A DNA stretch of 64,000 nt from CAVRZY01 sp963725415 (lineage in GTDB: Bacteria > Acidobacteriota > Terriglobia > Bryobacterales > Bryobacteraceae): the NCBI GenBank assembly GCA_963725415.1, contig CAVRZY010000206.1:1-64000 (forward strand). The letters run 5' to 3'. Below are positions 42,538 to 52,057 of the stretch, in pieces. Below the pieces are notes generated by a model. That model was given only the letters and a program-made list of their open reading frames with translations, searched no databases and was not told the DNA's origin. Each line of letters begins with the position of its first letter. The stretch's first letter is position 1. The position numbers and the translations under genes were made by a program.

Positions 42538-43743
42538 TCATTGAACCACAGAACTCAGGTTGGCTTCGAGCTTCTCGTTGGCTTGGAGCATCTCGTCCCA
42601 GGTGACGAGGCGCTCGGGGTAGGCGGCCATGCGGCCCAGGATCGAGGTCAGGGTGCTCTCGGCGCCTTGGGCAGCGTTGTTGAGGTACTTGCCTGTGCGG
42701 ATGCTCTCGATGAATGCCTTGACGTTGGCGATGGCGCCCTCGCGGAAGGTGTCGTCTTTTTCGGGGCCCTTCCAGGGATTGTCGCCGGTGATACTCACCG
42801 CGCCCCCGTAATGGGAATCCACGGTGCCGGCCGTCCCATAGAAGCGGATGCACATGTCGTGGAAGCCTTTCAGGAACTGGTTGGAGCTGAAATCGACCTT
42901 AACGTCGTTGGGATACCAGTAGGTGACGATGAAGTGGTCCCAGCAATCGCCTACATCCACCCGGGCCTTGCGCCCGCCGGTGCCGAAGGCCCGGATGGGG
43001 TGAGCCTGCATGTACCAGTTGGCGACGTCGAGCACGTGGATGTGCTGCTCGACGATGACATCGCCGGAGAGCACCTTGTCGAAGGCCCAGTCGCGCAGGC
43101 GCGCCTCGTCCGGCGGCATGCCGGGCTTGGACTGCGGGCGAAGCCGTCCGGTGTGGTAGAAGACATGACCCATCACGAGCGTGCCGATGTCGCCGCGATG
43201 CACGCGCTGAGCCGCTTCTTGAAAGACGGGCTGGGCACGGGTCTGGAAATCCGCCACAAAGCTGAGCTTGCCTTGCGCTTTCTGGCCGCTGGCGATGATG
43301 CTTTGACAGCCCGGCACGTCCACAGCCAAGGGCTTGGCCAGGAAGACGTGCTTGCCGGCGGCCACGGCGGCCGCGACCTGCTCGGGGTGATAGTAAGGCG
43401 GGGTCTCGATGATGACGGCGTCCAGTTTCGAGGCGACCAGTTCCTTGTAGCCGTCCAGTCCCAGGTGGGATCTGGAAGCATCGACCTTTAACTTCTGCTG
43501 GGTGGACTGGAGGCGGTCGCGGAAAACGTCGGCCAGCGCCACCACGCGCGCGCCGGCGTATTCGGGGAAGAACGGCCCGATCCAGTTGCCGCGCCCGCCG
43601 CAGCCGATGATGCCTACTTCGACGGCCGAGTTGGCCTGTGAGCCGAAGACGGTTTCCGGCTTGAGCAAGAGAATTCCGGTGGCCGCCGCAGAGGACTGAA
43701 GGAATTCCCGGCGTCCATTCAGCGGTCCAGGTGGATTCGACAT
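42538..43743 (-). CDS. Gfo/Idh/MocA family oxidoreductase, Tat-exported
   Basis: 401 residues. NGRREFLQSSAAATGILLL is a Tat signal. The NAD(P)-binding Rossmann domain shows VEVGIIGCGGRGNW, then VVALADVFRDRL and AGKHVFLAKPLAVDVPG (Lys in the EKP-like position, here AKP). The C-terminal dimerisation domain includes GDVIVEQHIHVLDVANWYM with its His pair. Such Tat-exported Gfo/Idh proteins act on sugars in the periplasm. The first 60 codons and upstream region are duplicated at 49577-49800. Confidence 0.9.
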   Translation of the reverse strand: MSNPPGPLNGRREFLQSSAAATGILLLKPETVFGSQANSAVEVGIIGCGGRGNWIGPFFPEYAGARVVALADVFRDRLQSTQQKLKVDASRSHLGLDGYKELVASKLDAVIIETPPYYHPEQVAAAVAAGKHVFLAKPLAVDVPGCQSIIASGQKAQGKLSFVADFQTRAQPVFQEAAQRVHRGDIGTLVMGHVFYHTGRLRPQSKPGMPPDEARLRDWAFDKVLSGDVIVEQHIHVLDVANWYMQAHPIRAFGTGGRKARVDVGDCWDHFIVTYWYPNDVKVDFSSNQFLKGFHDMCIRFYGTAGTVDSHYGGAVSITGDNPWKGPEKDDTFREGAIANVKAFIESIRTGKYLNNAAQGAESTLTSILGRMAAYPERLVTWDEMLQANEKLEANLSSVVQ

Positions 43744-43970
43744 GATGACCTCCGTGAGAAGATTCTATCGGAAGTAGCAAGGATTGCGCAGGCCGGAGGC
43801 TTGCCCCTTTGTGGGCCGCCGGAGTCACTGGGGATGGACAGTATTGAAAAACGGCCCGAACAGAGGCGGTGGGTGTGTATACTGGCTGGTGGCCGGGAAG
43901 ACAAAATGGAAATCCCCGGCATGCTCGTGCTGTCCGCTGGGCAGGCGTTTTCTGGTTTGCGGGGTGGACG

Positions 43971-46346
43971 ATGAAACGAGGCAAGCGGTCGGTTCTACCC
44001 ACTATTCTCCTCACAGTTCTCTGCGGTTCTGCTGCTGCGGATTCCAGCGGGACCGCGGTCGTCAGCGGCAAGTCGAACATCTTTGCGGCGGGCCGCACCT
44101 CGGCTTTCAACGGAGCGCTTCCGCCCTCCTTCCGGTTCACCCCCGGAGCGGGTCAGGTGCTCAGCTTCTCGAGCGTCACCGGGACGGTGACCGCCAGTCC
44201 GACGTCCGGCCCCAATGGGCCCGACGGCGGCGGCGGGTTGCCCACCAACATCAATTCCTATCAGGGCATCTCCGGAATCGTCCACTCGAGCAGCTCGTTG
44301 TTCCTGGTGGGCGTATTCCTGGACGACTCGACGCCTGCCGATCCCGCGCCGGCCCGGCTCACGTTCACCGATGATAATTTCACCTCCCTTTCGCCTGCAC
44401 TCCGCCAAGTGTTCTTCGTCGGGGATGGGCGCACTCCCGGCGGAACCTTGCATCAGTTCAACGTTCCGACCACCGCCACGCGATTGTTTCTGGGCTTTGC
44501 GGATGCCTACAGCTTTCAGGGCAATCCTGGCTATTACGACGATAACGGCGGGAGCTTTACGGCGACTTTTCAGATCGTCCTGGCGGGCGGCGGGGGAGGC
44601 TGCGGCACTTCGCCCCTGACCGTCGGCGCCAAGTCGAACATCTACGCGGCGGGGCGCGCGGCGGCCTTTAGCGGGGTGCTTCCACCGTGCTACCAGTTCA
44701 CAGCCGGCGCGGGCCAGGTGCTCACCTTCTCCAGCGTCAACGGCACGGTGTCTCCCAACAACCAGGTTTGGAGCGGGCCGGACGGCAACACCTACACCAC
44801 CAACATCTCCTCCTACCAGGGCATTTCCGGGATCAAGCACATCAGCAGCAACGGCAGAGCCATGTTTCTGGTGGGGGTGTTCCTGACTGACGCCACGCCC
44901 GCCGACCCCGCGCCTGCGATCCTGGACTTTTCTAACCGGGACAATTTCACGACGCTATCGCCGCTGATTGCCCAGACCTTCTTCATCGGGGACGGGTTCA
45001 CAGGCACGGGCAGCGGCGCCCAGCAGCAGTTCGTGGTGCCGGCGACAGCCACCCGGCTGTTCCTGGGATTCGCTAATGCCCGGGCGTTTGTTGGGACTCC
45101 CGGCTACTATGACGAGGGCGTGGGCTCGCTGACCGCGGCGTTCCAGATCGGGCCGGGCGGCGGGGGCACTACCTGCACCTACACGCTGGATTCGGTGGGT
45201 GCCACCGGGCCGGCCTCCGGAGGGACGGGCAGCGTGAACGTGAGCACGGCGAGCGGCTGCGCCTGGACCGCGACCTCGGAAGTGAACTGGATCACGATCA
45301 CCTCGGGCGCCAGCGGGACAGGCAGCGGGACGGTGACCTACTCGGTGGCGGTCAACACGGGGAGTTCCTCGCGAACCGGGAACCTGACTATCGCCGGACA
45401 GACCTATCCGGTGACTCAGGCGGGGGCCGGCGCCGGGTGCTCGTACGCAATTGCCCCCTCGAGCGCTGCGGCGCCCGCGGAAGGAGCCACGGGCAACATC
45501 GCGGTGGCCACGGCGGGTGGTTGTGCCTGGACGGCCACCAGCAGCGTCAACTGGATCACCATTACCTCCGGCGCGTCGGGGACAGGCAGCGGCTCGGTCA
45601 GCTACTCGGTGGCCACCAACACCGGGACTTCCTCGCGCACCGGAACGCTCACCATTGCCGGCCACACGTTCACCCTGACCCAGGCCGGGGGCGCGCCGGC
45701 TTGCTCGTACTCGATCGCCCCCGCCAGCGTGTCAGTGCCCGCAGGTGGGGCCCAGGGAACCGTGGCGGTAGCAACGGCGAGCGGCTGCTCCTGGACGGCC
45801 ACCAGCAACGTGAACTGGATCACCATTGCTTCCGGCGCATCCGGCTCAGGCAGCGGGGCGGTGAGCTACACGGTGGCCCCCAACGCCAGCACGTCATCGA
45901 GGACCGGGACGCTGACCGTGGCCGGCCAGACGTTCACTGTGACCCAGGCCGCGGGCGCCAGCGGGCCTCAGCCCGCCATCAATGCCGGCGGCGTGGTCAA
46001 CGCCGCAGACTATACTGCTAGCTTCGCCCCCGGGATCATCTTCTCGATCTTCGGCAAGAACCTGGCGTCGGGGACGAGAGCCGCCACTAGTGTCCCGCTG
46101 CCGGCCAGCCTGGACGGTGTTTCCGTGGAGGTGATCGACGGATCAAGAACGCTGGTGGCGCCGCTGTTCTTCGTCTCCGCGGAGCAGATCAACGCCCAGT
46201 TACCGTTCGACATCACCGGCACGAGCGTCCAGGTGCGGGTCCGCACGGCACAGGGGGTGAGCAACGCGCAGACCATCGACATCCTGGCGCCGAGCCCCCG
46301 CGGCTGTTCACCAAGACCCTGGACGGCCAGGGGGAGGCCATCGTAG
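43971..46346 (+). CDS. Giant secreted protein, part 1: two LecA-like domains, three BACON repeats, TIGR03437-like domain
   Basis: Start ATG 43971, signal LPTILLTVLCGSAAA. Two tandem 180-residue modules (SGKSNIFAAGRTSAF..., GAKSNIYAAGRAAAF..., each with GYYDD/E at the end) resemble LecA/PA-IL lectin domains. Three BACON repeats of 89 residues follow (ASGCAWTATSEVNWITITSG and variants). Then VNAADYTASFAPGIIFSIFG and FVSAEQINAQLPFDITG mark the Solibacter-type C-terminal domain known as TIGR03437. The frame is lost at about 46295 (LAP then RGCSP instead of EPPRLFTK). It is likely a large carbohydrate-binding cell-surface protein. Confidence 0.82.
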   Translation: MKRGKRSVLPTILLTVLCGSAAADSSGTAVVSGKSNIFAAGRTSAFNGALPPSFRFTPGAGQVLSFSSVTGTVTASPTSGPNGPDGGGGLPTNINSYQGISGIVHSSSSLFLVGVFLDDSTPADPAPARLTFTDDNFTSLSPALRQVFFVGDGRTPGGTLHQFNVPTTATRLFLGFADAYSFQGNPGYYDDNGGSFTATFQIVLAGGGGGCGTSPLTVGAKSNIYAAGRAAAFSGVLPPCYQFTAGAGQVLTFSSVNGTVSPNNQVWSGPDGNTYTTNISSYQGISGIKHISSNGRAMFLVGVFLTDATPADPAPAILDFSNRDNFTTLSPLIAQTFFIGDGFTGTGSGAQQQFVVPATATRLFLGFANARAFVGTPGYYDEGVGSLTAAFQIGPGGGGTTCTYTLDSVGATGPASGGTGSVNVSTASGCAWTATSEVNWITITSGASGTGSGTVTYSVAVNTGSSSRTGNLTIAGQTYPVTQAGAGAGCSYAIAPSSAAAPAEGATGNIAVATAGGCAWTATSSVNWITITSGASGTGSGSVSYSVATNTGTSSRTGTLTIAGHTFTLTQAGGAPACSYSIAPASVSVPAGGAQGTVAVATASGCSWTATSNVNWITIASGASGSGSGAVSYTVAPNASTSSRTGTLTVAGQTFTVTQAAGASGPQPAINAGGVVNAADYTASFAPGIIFSIFGKNLASGTRAATSVPLPASLDGVSVEVIDGSRTLVAPLFFVSAEQINAQLPFDITGTSVQVRVRTAQGVSNAQTIDILAPSPRGCSPRPWTARGRPS
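45172..45955 (+). repeat. Tandem BACON-encoding repeats (three units of 267 bases)
   Basis: Units begin at about 45172, 45439 and 45706 (Cys-Thr/Ser-Tyr starts) and are highly similar at DNA level around tggatcac(g/c)atca. They encode successive BACON domains. They are a possible source of assembly collapse or copy-number variation. Confidence 0.8.
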
Positions 46347-47188
46347 TGCATGCCGACTACAAGCTGGTGACGGCGGACAACCCGGCTTCACCTTCGGAGA
46401 CCTTGATTCTCTACCTGACGGGTCTGGGCGCCGTTTCGCCGTCAATCGCGGCCGGCCAGGTGGGTGGCGACGGGACGGCGGCCAGGCCGCTGAATCTGGT
46501 GAAGGATGAGGTTCAGGTGGAGGTCAACGGAAAGCCCGCGGTGGTCTATTTCGCTGGCCTGGCCCCTTATTTCGTGGGTTTATACCAGATCAATTTCCAG
46601 GTCCCCGAGGACACTCCGCAAAGGATGGCGGTGATCACGATACGGGTCGGCGGGCAGGAGTCCCAGTTCGCTGTGGGTTTCACGTGCGATAGGAAATGGC
46701 AGGCCGTGGCCTCCGCCTCGATCGGTACTGGGGGCGGCACCCTCACTGCGGGCCAGCTCACCTTGACGGTTCCGGCCGGCGGGCTGGCCAGCAGCAGCGA
46801 GATCAAGGTGGCCCAGGCCCCTGCCGAAGCCGCTCCGCAGCCCGATCGCGGCAGCCCGCTGTATCGAATCACCGGCCTGCCGGCCACCACCTCCGCGCCC
46901 ATCACCGTGTCCATCGTGGCGACCGGCCCGGTTTCCTCCAATGACACCTACATTGTGGTGGAGGAGCCGTACGGAGGGGAAATGTTCCTGAAAGCCAAGG
47001 TGGAGGGCAACCGGGCCACTGTCACCCTCCCACCGCGGCAGGCTGTTCCCCTGGCCCTCGCGGCCAAGTCGCCATCGAGCAGAGCCTCTTGTGGAGTCCG
47101 CTCCTCGCTTCTCGCAGGAGTTGTCTCCGGAAGCTTCCGGCATCCTGGTCTTCGTCCTCTTGAACGTGCGGACCAAGCTGAGCCCTAA
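46346..47188 (+). CDS. Giant secreted protein, part 2: end of TIGR03437-like domain and beta domain
   Basis: Continuation of part 1 after a -1 change. ILYLTGLGAVSPSIAAGQVG and AGLAPYFVGLYQINFQVPED complete the TIGR03437-like domain. A beta module follows (GQLTLTVPAGGLASSSEIKV, then FLKAKVEGNRATVTLPPRQ), possibly ZU5-like. The frame is lost again at about 47075 and passes to part 3. No signal or ribosome site supports an independent start. Confidence 0.72.
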   Translation: MHADYKLVTADNPASPSETLILYLTGLGAVSPSIAAGQVGGDGTAARPLNLVKDEVQVEVNGKPAVVYFAGLAPYFVGLYQINFQVPEDTPQRMAVITIRVGGQESQFAVGFTCDRKWQAVASASIGTGGGTLTAGQLTLTVPAGGLASSSEIKVAQAPAEAAPQPDRGSPLYRITGLPATTSAPITVSIVATGPVSSNDTYIVVEEPYGGEMFLKAKVEGNRATVTLPPRQAVPLALAAKSPSSRASCGVRSSLLAGVVSGSFRHPGLRPLERADQAEP

Positions 47189-49337
47189 TGAGATGTTCGA
47201 AGTGTTTTACACCACCGGCAGCCTCGTCGGGGACGCGCAAGCCAGTGATATCGGCCGGGACCTCGAGAACGCCGTCTACAAACTGGGTAATAGCGGTTTC
47301 TTCTCGGGGGAGTATATGCCGTGGGTATATAGGCGAGTCCCGGTCAGCATTGGGAAGTCATCAGACTTGATCGAGCCCTGGGGTTCCGTCCGGCGCTCTT
47401 CCTGGAGCGGTGAGACATCTTTGAGGCTGGACTACGAGTACATTCAGACGGCGCGTAGCTGGACGAAAGTGGCTCCTGGAGCAAACTTGCTCCAGGCTTG
47501 GGCCGGCCACCTGGTTTTCCACCTGATGCTACACTTGTGGGACCCGAAGGTTCCCTTCACCCGGCATCCCTGGTTGTGGATGGATGAAGCGGTGGCCGCA
47601 TGGTTTGAACACGAGATGGCGGGGGTCTCCAACTACGTGCCCATCTTCTGGCTGGGTGGGGTGGGGGACTCATCAAGGCCCTCGTGGAACCTCCAAAGCA
47701 CCGGACTGGAGTTCCCACCGCTAGAATCCCCGCCGATTCAAAGACCGTTCCATAACGAGGAAGAAGAAGAAATTTGGCGACTGGCTCTCGAAGGCCAGCT
47801 CGCCGTCCGCGCTCACGGTTACTGGGCGTCCACGTTCATCCACCACCTGAACGCCGGGCGCGCCGAAACGTGGCTGGGCTCCTTGTACATGCTGAGAGGA
47901 CCCGCCGGCGTGGGCCCGAGTCCGGTGGAGGCTCTTCAGAGCTACGTCGTCAACCTCGGCGCACAGTGGGTGAGCTTCTGGGAGGAATTCGCCGGCGGAC
48001 TTTTCTACGGCTCTGGCGGGTTCCGCAAGAACCCCGGGCCGGCCTTTGATCTGGTTGCTGATCGGTTTAGTAGTAGTGAACCATGGGTTGATCTCGGAGG
48101 AGAAAAAGCGCAAACCAGGACCATCTCCCGGCTCTGGGTCGCTCCCGACCTCTCCGCCACCGCCTACCACGTGGTCATGCCGGACAGTTGGCCGAAGAAA
48201 TCCACCGTGACCGTCTCGGCGACCGGCGTCGGCGCGGTGGTCGTGATTCGGGAGATAGTACCTGGAAAATTGGACCCCTACAGAGGGACGAGAGAGTACA
48301 AAATAGGCGCCCAAATCGGCGTCGTGGCTTCCAGAGTGACCATCGACCTGGACACCTTCACACCGGGCCGCGACCTCCTGGTCGTGGTGGTCAATCCCCG
48401 CGCGGTCAAGCCGTTCCGCAGCACCACCCCGGTCGTGATCGAGTTCGCGCTCAAGGCCGAGACGGGCGGAGCAGCCTGCACAAACGACCTGTACAAGATC
48501 TCGCCTACCAGCGCGTCGATCGCCGCGGACGGCGGCAGTGGGAGCGTGACTGTGACCGCCCCGAGCGGGTGCGCCTGGACCGCTGCCAGCAACGCAAACT
48601 GGATCACCATCACTTCCGGCGCCCCGGGCGCCGGCAACGGGACCGTGCAGTACTCGGTGGCCGCCAACACGAGCACTTCCTCGCGCACCGGAACCCTTAC
48701 CATCGCCAGCCAGACTTTTACTGCCACGCAAGCGGGAGCGGCCCCTCCTTCTCCAAGCGTCCCGGCGTGGCTCAAGGACCTGTCCAAAGCGAGTGTGACT
48801 TTCTGGAATATCCCGTTTGACTGCACTTGCAGCGGGACCGGGCTCTGCCCCGTGGCCACAGGAGTAGCCGTCGTGAGTTGGAGCTATGCCACCACCGAAG
48901 GCCCGACAGCAAACTCGAAACCCCTTACCTGGAATGGGCTGACTTTCTCCCTGGATGCGACCTACACGCTACCCAACGTCCCCGGTGAAACTATCCGCAT
49001 AGAGATCTCGGGCACGCTGTCGGCCGATTTCAAGGTCCTGGAAACTCTCCGCATCAAGAGAACAGTAACTAGTGTGTTTAGTACGTACTCTACTGTTTCG
49101 CAGGTTGAAGTCATCGCTCAACTAATTCCGGTGACTATCTTCCAGGAAAACCAGGTGTCTTTCGCGTTGAGCAAGGCGCTGTATAACGCGACGCCAAGCC
49201 AATACGTGACAAACGCTGTGGCCACTTACACGACGACTTATGGTGGCGGCGGAAGTTGCACGCAGAAGCCCGACTGGAGCCGGTTCAGGAGTGATGCGAG
49301 CCCGGATTCCCCAATTGAGGTGAAGCTCACAAAGTGA
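47091..49337 (+). CDS. Giant secreted protein, part 3: gluzincin-like module, fourth BACON repeat
   Basis: 748 residues in this frame, probably fused to part 2 in the intact protein. HLVFHLMLHLWDP and WLWMDEAVAAWFEHEM resemble a degenerate gluzincin metallopeptidase (the HExxH is replaced by H-x3-H, and the Glu helix is retained). So a binding or inactive module is likely. SASIAADGGSGSVTVTAPSG and NANWITITSGAPG form another BACON repeat. The C-terminus (YVTNAVATYTTTYGGGGSC) is unassigned. GTG 47091 is not a convincing independent start. Confidence 0.72.
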   Translation: MESAPRFSQELSPEASGILVFVLLNVRTKLSPNEMFEVFYTTGSLVGDAQASDIGRDLENAVYKLGNSGFFSGEYMPWVYRRVPVSIGKSSDLIEPWGSVRRSSWSGETSLRLDYEYIQTARSWTKVAPGANLLQAWAGHLVFHLMLHLWDPKVPFTRHPWLWMDEAVAAWFEHEMAGVSNYVPIFWLGGVGDSSRPSWNLQSTGLEFPPLESPPIQRPFHNEEEEEIWRLALEGQLAVRAHGYWASTFIHHLNAGRAETWLGSLYMLRGPAGVGPSPVEALQSYVVNLGAQWVSFWEEFAGGLFYGSGGFRKNPGPAFDLVADRFSSSEPWVDLGGEKAQTRTISRLWVAPDLSATAYHVVMPDSWPKKSTVTVSATGVGAVVVIREIVPGKLDPYRGTREYKIGAQIGVVASRVTIDLDTFTPGRDLLVVVVNPRAVKPFRSTTPVVIEFALKAETGGAACTNDLYKISPTSASIAADGGSGSVTVTAPSGCAWTAASNANWITITSGAPGAGNGTVQYSVAANTSTSSRTGTLTIASQTFTATQAGAAPPSPSVPAWLKDLSKASVTFWNIPFDCTCSGTGLCPVATGVAVVSWSYATTEGPTANSKPLTWNGLTFSLDATYTLPNVPGETIRIEISGTLSADFKVLETLRIKRTVTSVFSTYSTVSQVEVIAQLIPVTIFQENQVSFALSKALYNATPSQYVTNAVATYTTTYGGGGSCTQKPDWSRFRSDASPDSPIEVKLTK

Positions 49338-49576
49338 TCTGCCTAGTCGGCCCGTAATCCGTCCGTCACTACGCCCGGCGCCGCTCCAACGCCGGACTGT
49401 AACACCGCCGACGTGCTCATCGCCTCACCCAGGCGGTGCCAACCCACGCCCACACCGCTCACTCACGCTCGCGGCTCGGTTCAGAGCCTCGACCGTCAGG
49501 GAGCGGTCTGCGACGCCCCGGCTACGGACGGATTACGGTCGGGCCTCTCCGCCACGGCCACCACAGCCTCGGCGTT
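49338..49576. repeat. Intergenic element with inverted ends
   Basis: ccgtaatccgtccgt (49352-49366) is the reverse complement of acggacggattacgg (49524-49538). About 187 bases lie between and including them. The interior contains ctcacgctcgcggctcggtt, a phrase known to recur in metagenomic repeats (memory, not checked). It is probably a small non-autonomous element. No gene. Confidence 0.55.
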
Positions 49577-49800
49577 ATCATGCCGAAGAACGGCCCGATC
49601 CAGTTGCCCCGGCCGCCGCAGCCGATGATGCCTACTTCCATGGCCGAGTTGGCCTGTGAGCCGAAGACAGTTTCCGGCTGGAGCAACAGAATTCCGGTGG
49701 CCGCCGCAGAGGACTGAAGGAAATTGCAGGTCCATTCAGCAATTCGGTTGAATTCGGCATGATGATCTCCGTGAGAGGATTCTATCGGAAGTAGCAGGGA
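49577..49800 (-). pseudogene. Duplicated 5' fragment of the Gfo/Idh/MocA gene
   Basis: 49577-49800 is about 90% identical to 43563-43795, which carries the first 60 codons and 50 bases of upstream sequence of the oxidoreductase gene. The start codon region is kept (catgatgatctccgtgagag) but the Tat segment is frameshifted. It lacks all remaining codons. The two copies flank the BACON gene cluster in the same orientation. Confidence 0.8.
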
Positions 49801-49855
49801 TTTCTCACCCGGCCAGGCCGCGCAGGCCGGAGGCCCGCGCCACCAGGGAAGTAAA

Positions 49856-51166
49856 TTACTGCTGCTGGGGCTGGGCGGCCGTGCGGGCTGCGGAAAACTT
49901 CTCCAGATCCACCAACTGCTTCTTGACCTGGTCGATGTCCGAGGCGTCGGGCGCCAACTCGAGGTAGTTCTTCATGTGCTGGAGGGCGCCCGCATAGTCC
50001 TGCCTATTGGCCAGGATGACTCCCAGCAGGTGCTCGACCTGGGGAACGCGGTGCTGGGTGTCGAGTTTCAGGGCTTCGCGGGCACTCTTCTCGGCGACGT
50101 CGAGGTTGCGGAGGTTGAAATTGGCAACCGAGTTGTAGAAATAGGCGGTGGGGAAATCGAAGGGGTTGAGCTTCAAGACCCGGCTGGTAGTGTCGGCGAC
50201 ATCCTGCCAGTTGCGCTCCTGGACCGACAGGTTGGCCAGCTCGAGGTAGGGCTTGACGAACTTGGCGTCGGCGGCCAGAGCTTGGGCATAAGCGTTTCGG
50301 GCCGGCTCGAGTTGTTTGCGTTGCTGGTGAAGGAAACCCAGCTCGAACCAGGCGACGGCGTATCTTGGATAGAGCAGAACCGCCTTTTCGAACTGTGCCA
50401 GGGCTTCCTCGATTTTTTTCTTCCTTAGGGCCTCCTTGCCCTTGTCGTAAGCCTTCTTGGCATCCTTGGGGGCCTGGAGGCTGGTGACGCTGATCGTGGA
50501 GCCCTCGACATTCGCGAGGCGGTGCAAGATGATGGTACCGACATCGGGGTTGTCCATCATGCGGCGGCCGGCCAGGTTCACCACGTCAGATCGGAAGCCG
50601 GGCAGGGAGGCGCGGAGCTCGCAAGTCGTCAGGTCTCTCTCCGTGACCCCGCGGCCGGACCTTCCGATTGTGCCCGAGGACGGCGTACCGTAACTCCCCA
50701 TGGGATCCCAGCCGGAACTCACGCTGGCATCCGGCATCACGTTCATGCCCTGGCCGAGCTGGAAACTGAAGCGGCCTTTCGAGTCGGTGTAGGCTTCCGG
50801 CCTGGCGACGCCGTTGCAGACGCGCTCGATCACGATTGAATCAGGCGGCGGCGTCCCGTCGTCCATCAACACCCGACCGGAGAAGAAGAAGGAGCGCTGG
50901 ATTTCGGGGATGGTTGTGCGGTCGGGCTGGGCGCCGAGATCCGGCTGGCGGGTCTGATCCCGAGGAGACGTCGGGATGGTGGGCGTTGTGGGGATGCTGG
51001 GCGTCCGGCCGCCTGAAGTTGGAGAGGTGGGCGTGCCTCCGGAGGGCGGAGCGGGAGCCGGGGTTGGCGTTTGCGGCCCTGGGGACTGGCCGGGTGCGAG
51101 TTGCACGGCCAGCGCGGCTCCTATGGCCAAGCCGACCAGGTTGCGGAGAAGCTTTCGTTTTCTCAT
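49856..51166 (-). CDS. Secreted TPR protein with carboxypeptidase-regulatory-like domain
   Basis: 436 residues. Signal LLRNLVGLAIGAALAVQLAP. A Pro/Thr-rich linker (TPTPAPAPPSGGTPTSPTSG) is followed by a carboxypeptidase-regulatory-like beta domain (FFFSGRVLMDDGTPPPDSIV ... YTDSKGRFSFQLGQ, then LPGFRSDVVNLAGRR). TPR units follow: AQFEKAVLLYPRYAVAWFEL, ARNAYAQALAADAKFVKPYL, EKSAREALKLDTQHRVPQVE. This resembles acidobacterial periplasmic scaffold proteins. It stands alone. Confidence 0.85.
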   Translation of the reverse strand: MRKRKLLRNLVGLAIGAALAVQLAPGQSPGPQTPTPAPAPPSGGTPTSPTSGGRTPSIPTTPTIPTSPRDQTRQPDLGAQPDRTTIPEIQRSFFFSGRVLMDDGTPPPDSIVIERVCNGVARPEAYTDSKGRFSFQLGQGMNVMPDASVSSGWDPMGSYGTPSSGTIGRSGRGVTERDLTTCELRASLPGFRSDVVNLAGRRMMDNPDVGTIILHRLANVEGSTISVTSLQAPKDAKKAYDKGKEALRKKKIEEALAQFEKAVLLYPRYAVAWFELGFLHQQRKQLEPARNAYAQALAADAKFVKPYLELANLSVQERNWQDVADTTSRVLKLNPFDFPTAYFYNSVANFNLRNLDVAEKSAREALKLDTQHRVPQVEHLLGVILANRQDYAGALQHMKNYLELAPDASDIDQVKKQLVDLEKFSAARTAAQPQQQ

Positions 51167-51273
51167 AAGGAAGCCCTCGCAGGGAGGCTACCTCATTATC
51201 TCACAGCGCCGCGTGGCCGGAGCCAAACAAGGACGCCAGCGGCGCATTCGGGCACAGCGGCCGTGCCAGGGAG

Positions 51274-51345
51274 ATTGACGATTGAGGGATTGACGATTGC
51301 TGTGTCTGGCGCGGCGGTACACTGGAACGATCAATCGTCAATTGG
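51274..51345 (+). repeat. Dispersed 'gacgattg' repeat, copy 3
   Basis: Contains ttgacgattgagggattgac, then gattgctgtgtctggcgcgg and caatcgtcaattggc. It is the same family as 9790-9900 and 61082-61176. The part gacgattgctgtgtct recurs at 62099-62114. It lies about 60 bases upstream of a lipoprotein gene. Confidence 0.65.
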
Positions 51346-51400
51346 CTGGGGACAGCGAGAGCGGTTCATCCGTTAGAATGGGGCTGAATCAGGTCGAGAT

Positions 51401-52030
51401 ATGAAACGAAGTCAAAACGTTATCTTAAGTCTGCCGCTGTTGTTGTTGCTGGCGGCTTGTTCTTCGGAAGCGCCCAAGGCCGCCGCAAAGAAAGTGGAGG
51501 AGCCCGCCCAGCCACCGGAACCCGTCTCGGCGCAGTGGGCTTTCCATCAGATGTATCTAGCGGCGCGAAGCTGGGCGGCGGACGCCCAGCCGCTGCGGCT
51601 GGCGAACGTTCCTCTGCCGGAGTTCAAGAGCGAGCAGGGGAAAGCGGGGGCTTGGCAGGCCACTTTCGTCTCGGATAGCCTGGGGCGCGCCAGGACTTTC
51701 ACCTACTCGGTGGTTGAAACGGCAGGCAACCTGCACAAGGGCGTGTTTGCGGGGCTGGAGGAAGGCTGGTCGGGCAGAAGCGGGCAAGCCAAGCCCTTTC
51801 TGGTGGCGGCCTTCAAGGTGGACACCACGGCGGCCCTGGAGACCGCCCTGAAGAAGGGCGCAGAGTACGCTAAGAAGCACCCTGACATGCCGATTAATTT
51901 TCTGCTGGAGGCGACGCCGCGCTTTCCGGATCCAGTGTGGCGGGTGATTTGGGGGGAGTCGGTCGGAACGAGCGGTTTCTCCATTTTGGTTGACGCCACG
52001 ACGGGCGAATACAAGCAGACATTGAGATAA
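51401..52030 (+). CDS. Putative lipoprotein of unknown function
   Basis: 209 residues. MKRSQNVILSLPLLLLLAACSS has a lipobox (LLAAC). After an Ala/Pro linker (KAAAKKVEEPAQPPEP) a single domain follows (QWAFHQMYLAARSWAADAQ, WQATFVSDSLGRARTFTYSV, WRVIWGESVGTSGFSILVDA). The final TTGEYKQTLR is reminiscent of PepSY-like ends. Families with this domain are known in Acidobacteria without a function. It lies upstream of, and convergent with, the hspR-dnaJ-dnaK cluster. Confidence 0.8.
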   Translation: MKRSQNVILSLPLLLLLAACSSEAPKAAAKKVEEPAQPPEPVSAQWAFHQMYLAARSWAADAQPLRLANVPLPEFKSEQGKAGAWQATFVSDSLGRARTFTYSVVETAGNLHKGVFAGLEEGWSGRSGQAKPFLVAAFKVDTTAALETALKKGAEYAKKHPDMPINFLLEATPRFPDPVWRVIWGESVGTSGFSILVDATTGEYKQTLR

Positions 52031-52057
52031 GGATCGTGGAGGTCTGCGGCCCAGGTT

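Noticed and set aside
45172..45955. Tandem 267-base units as a noncoding satellite
   Set aside because: The units encode successive BACON domains in frame, with protein-level conservation.
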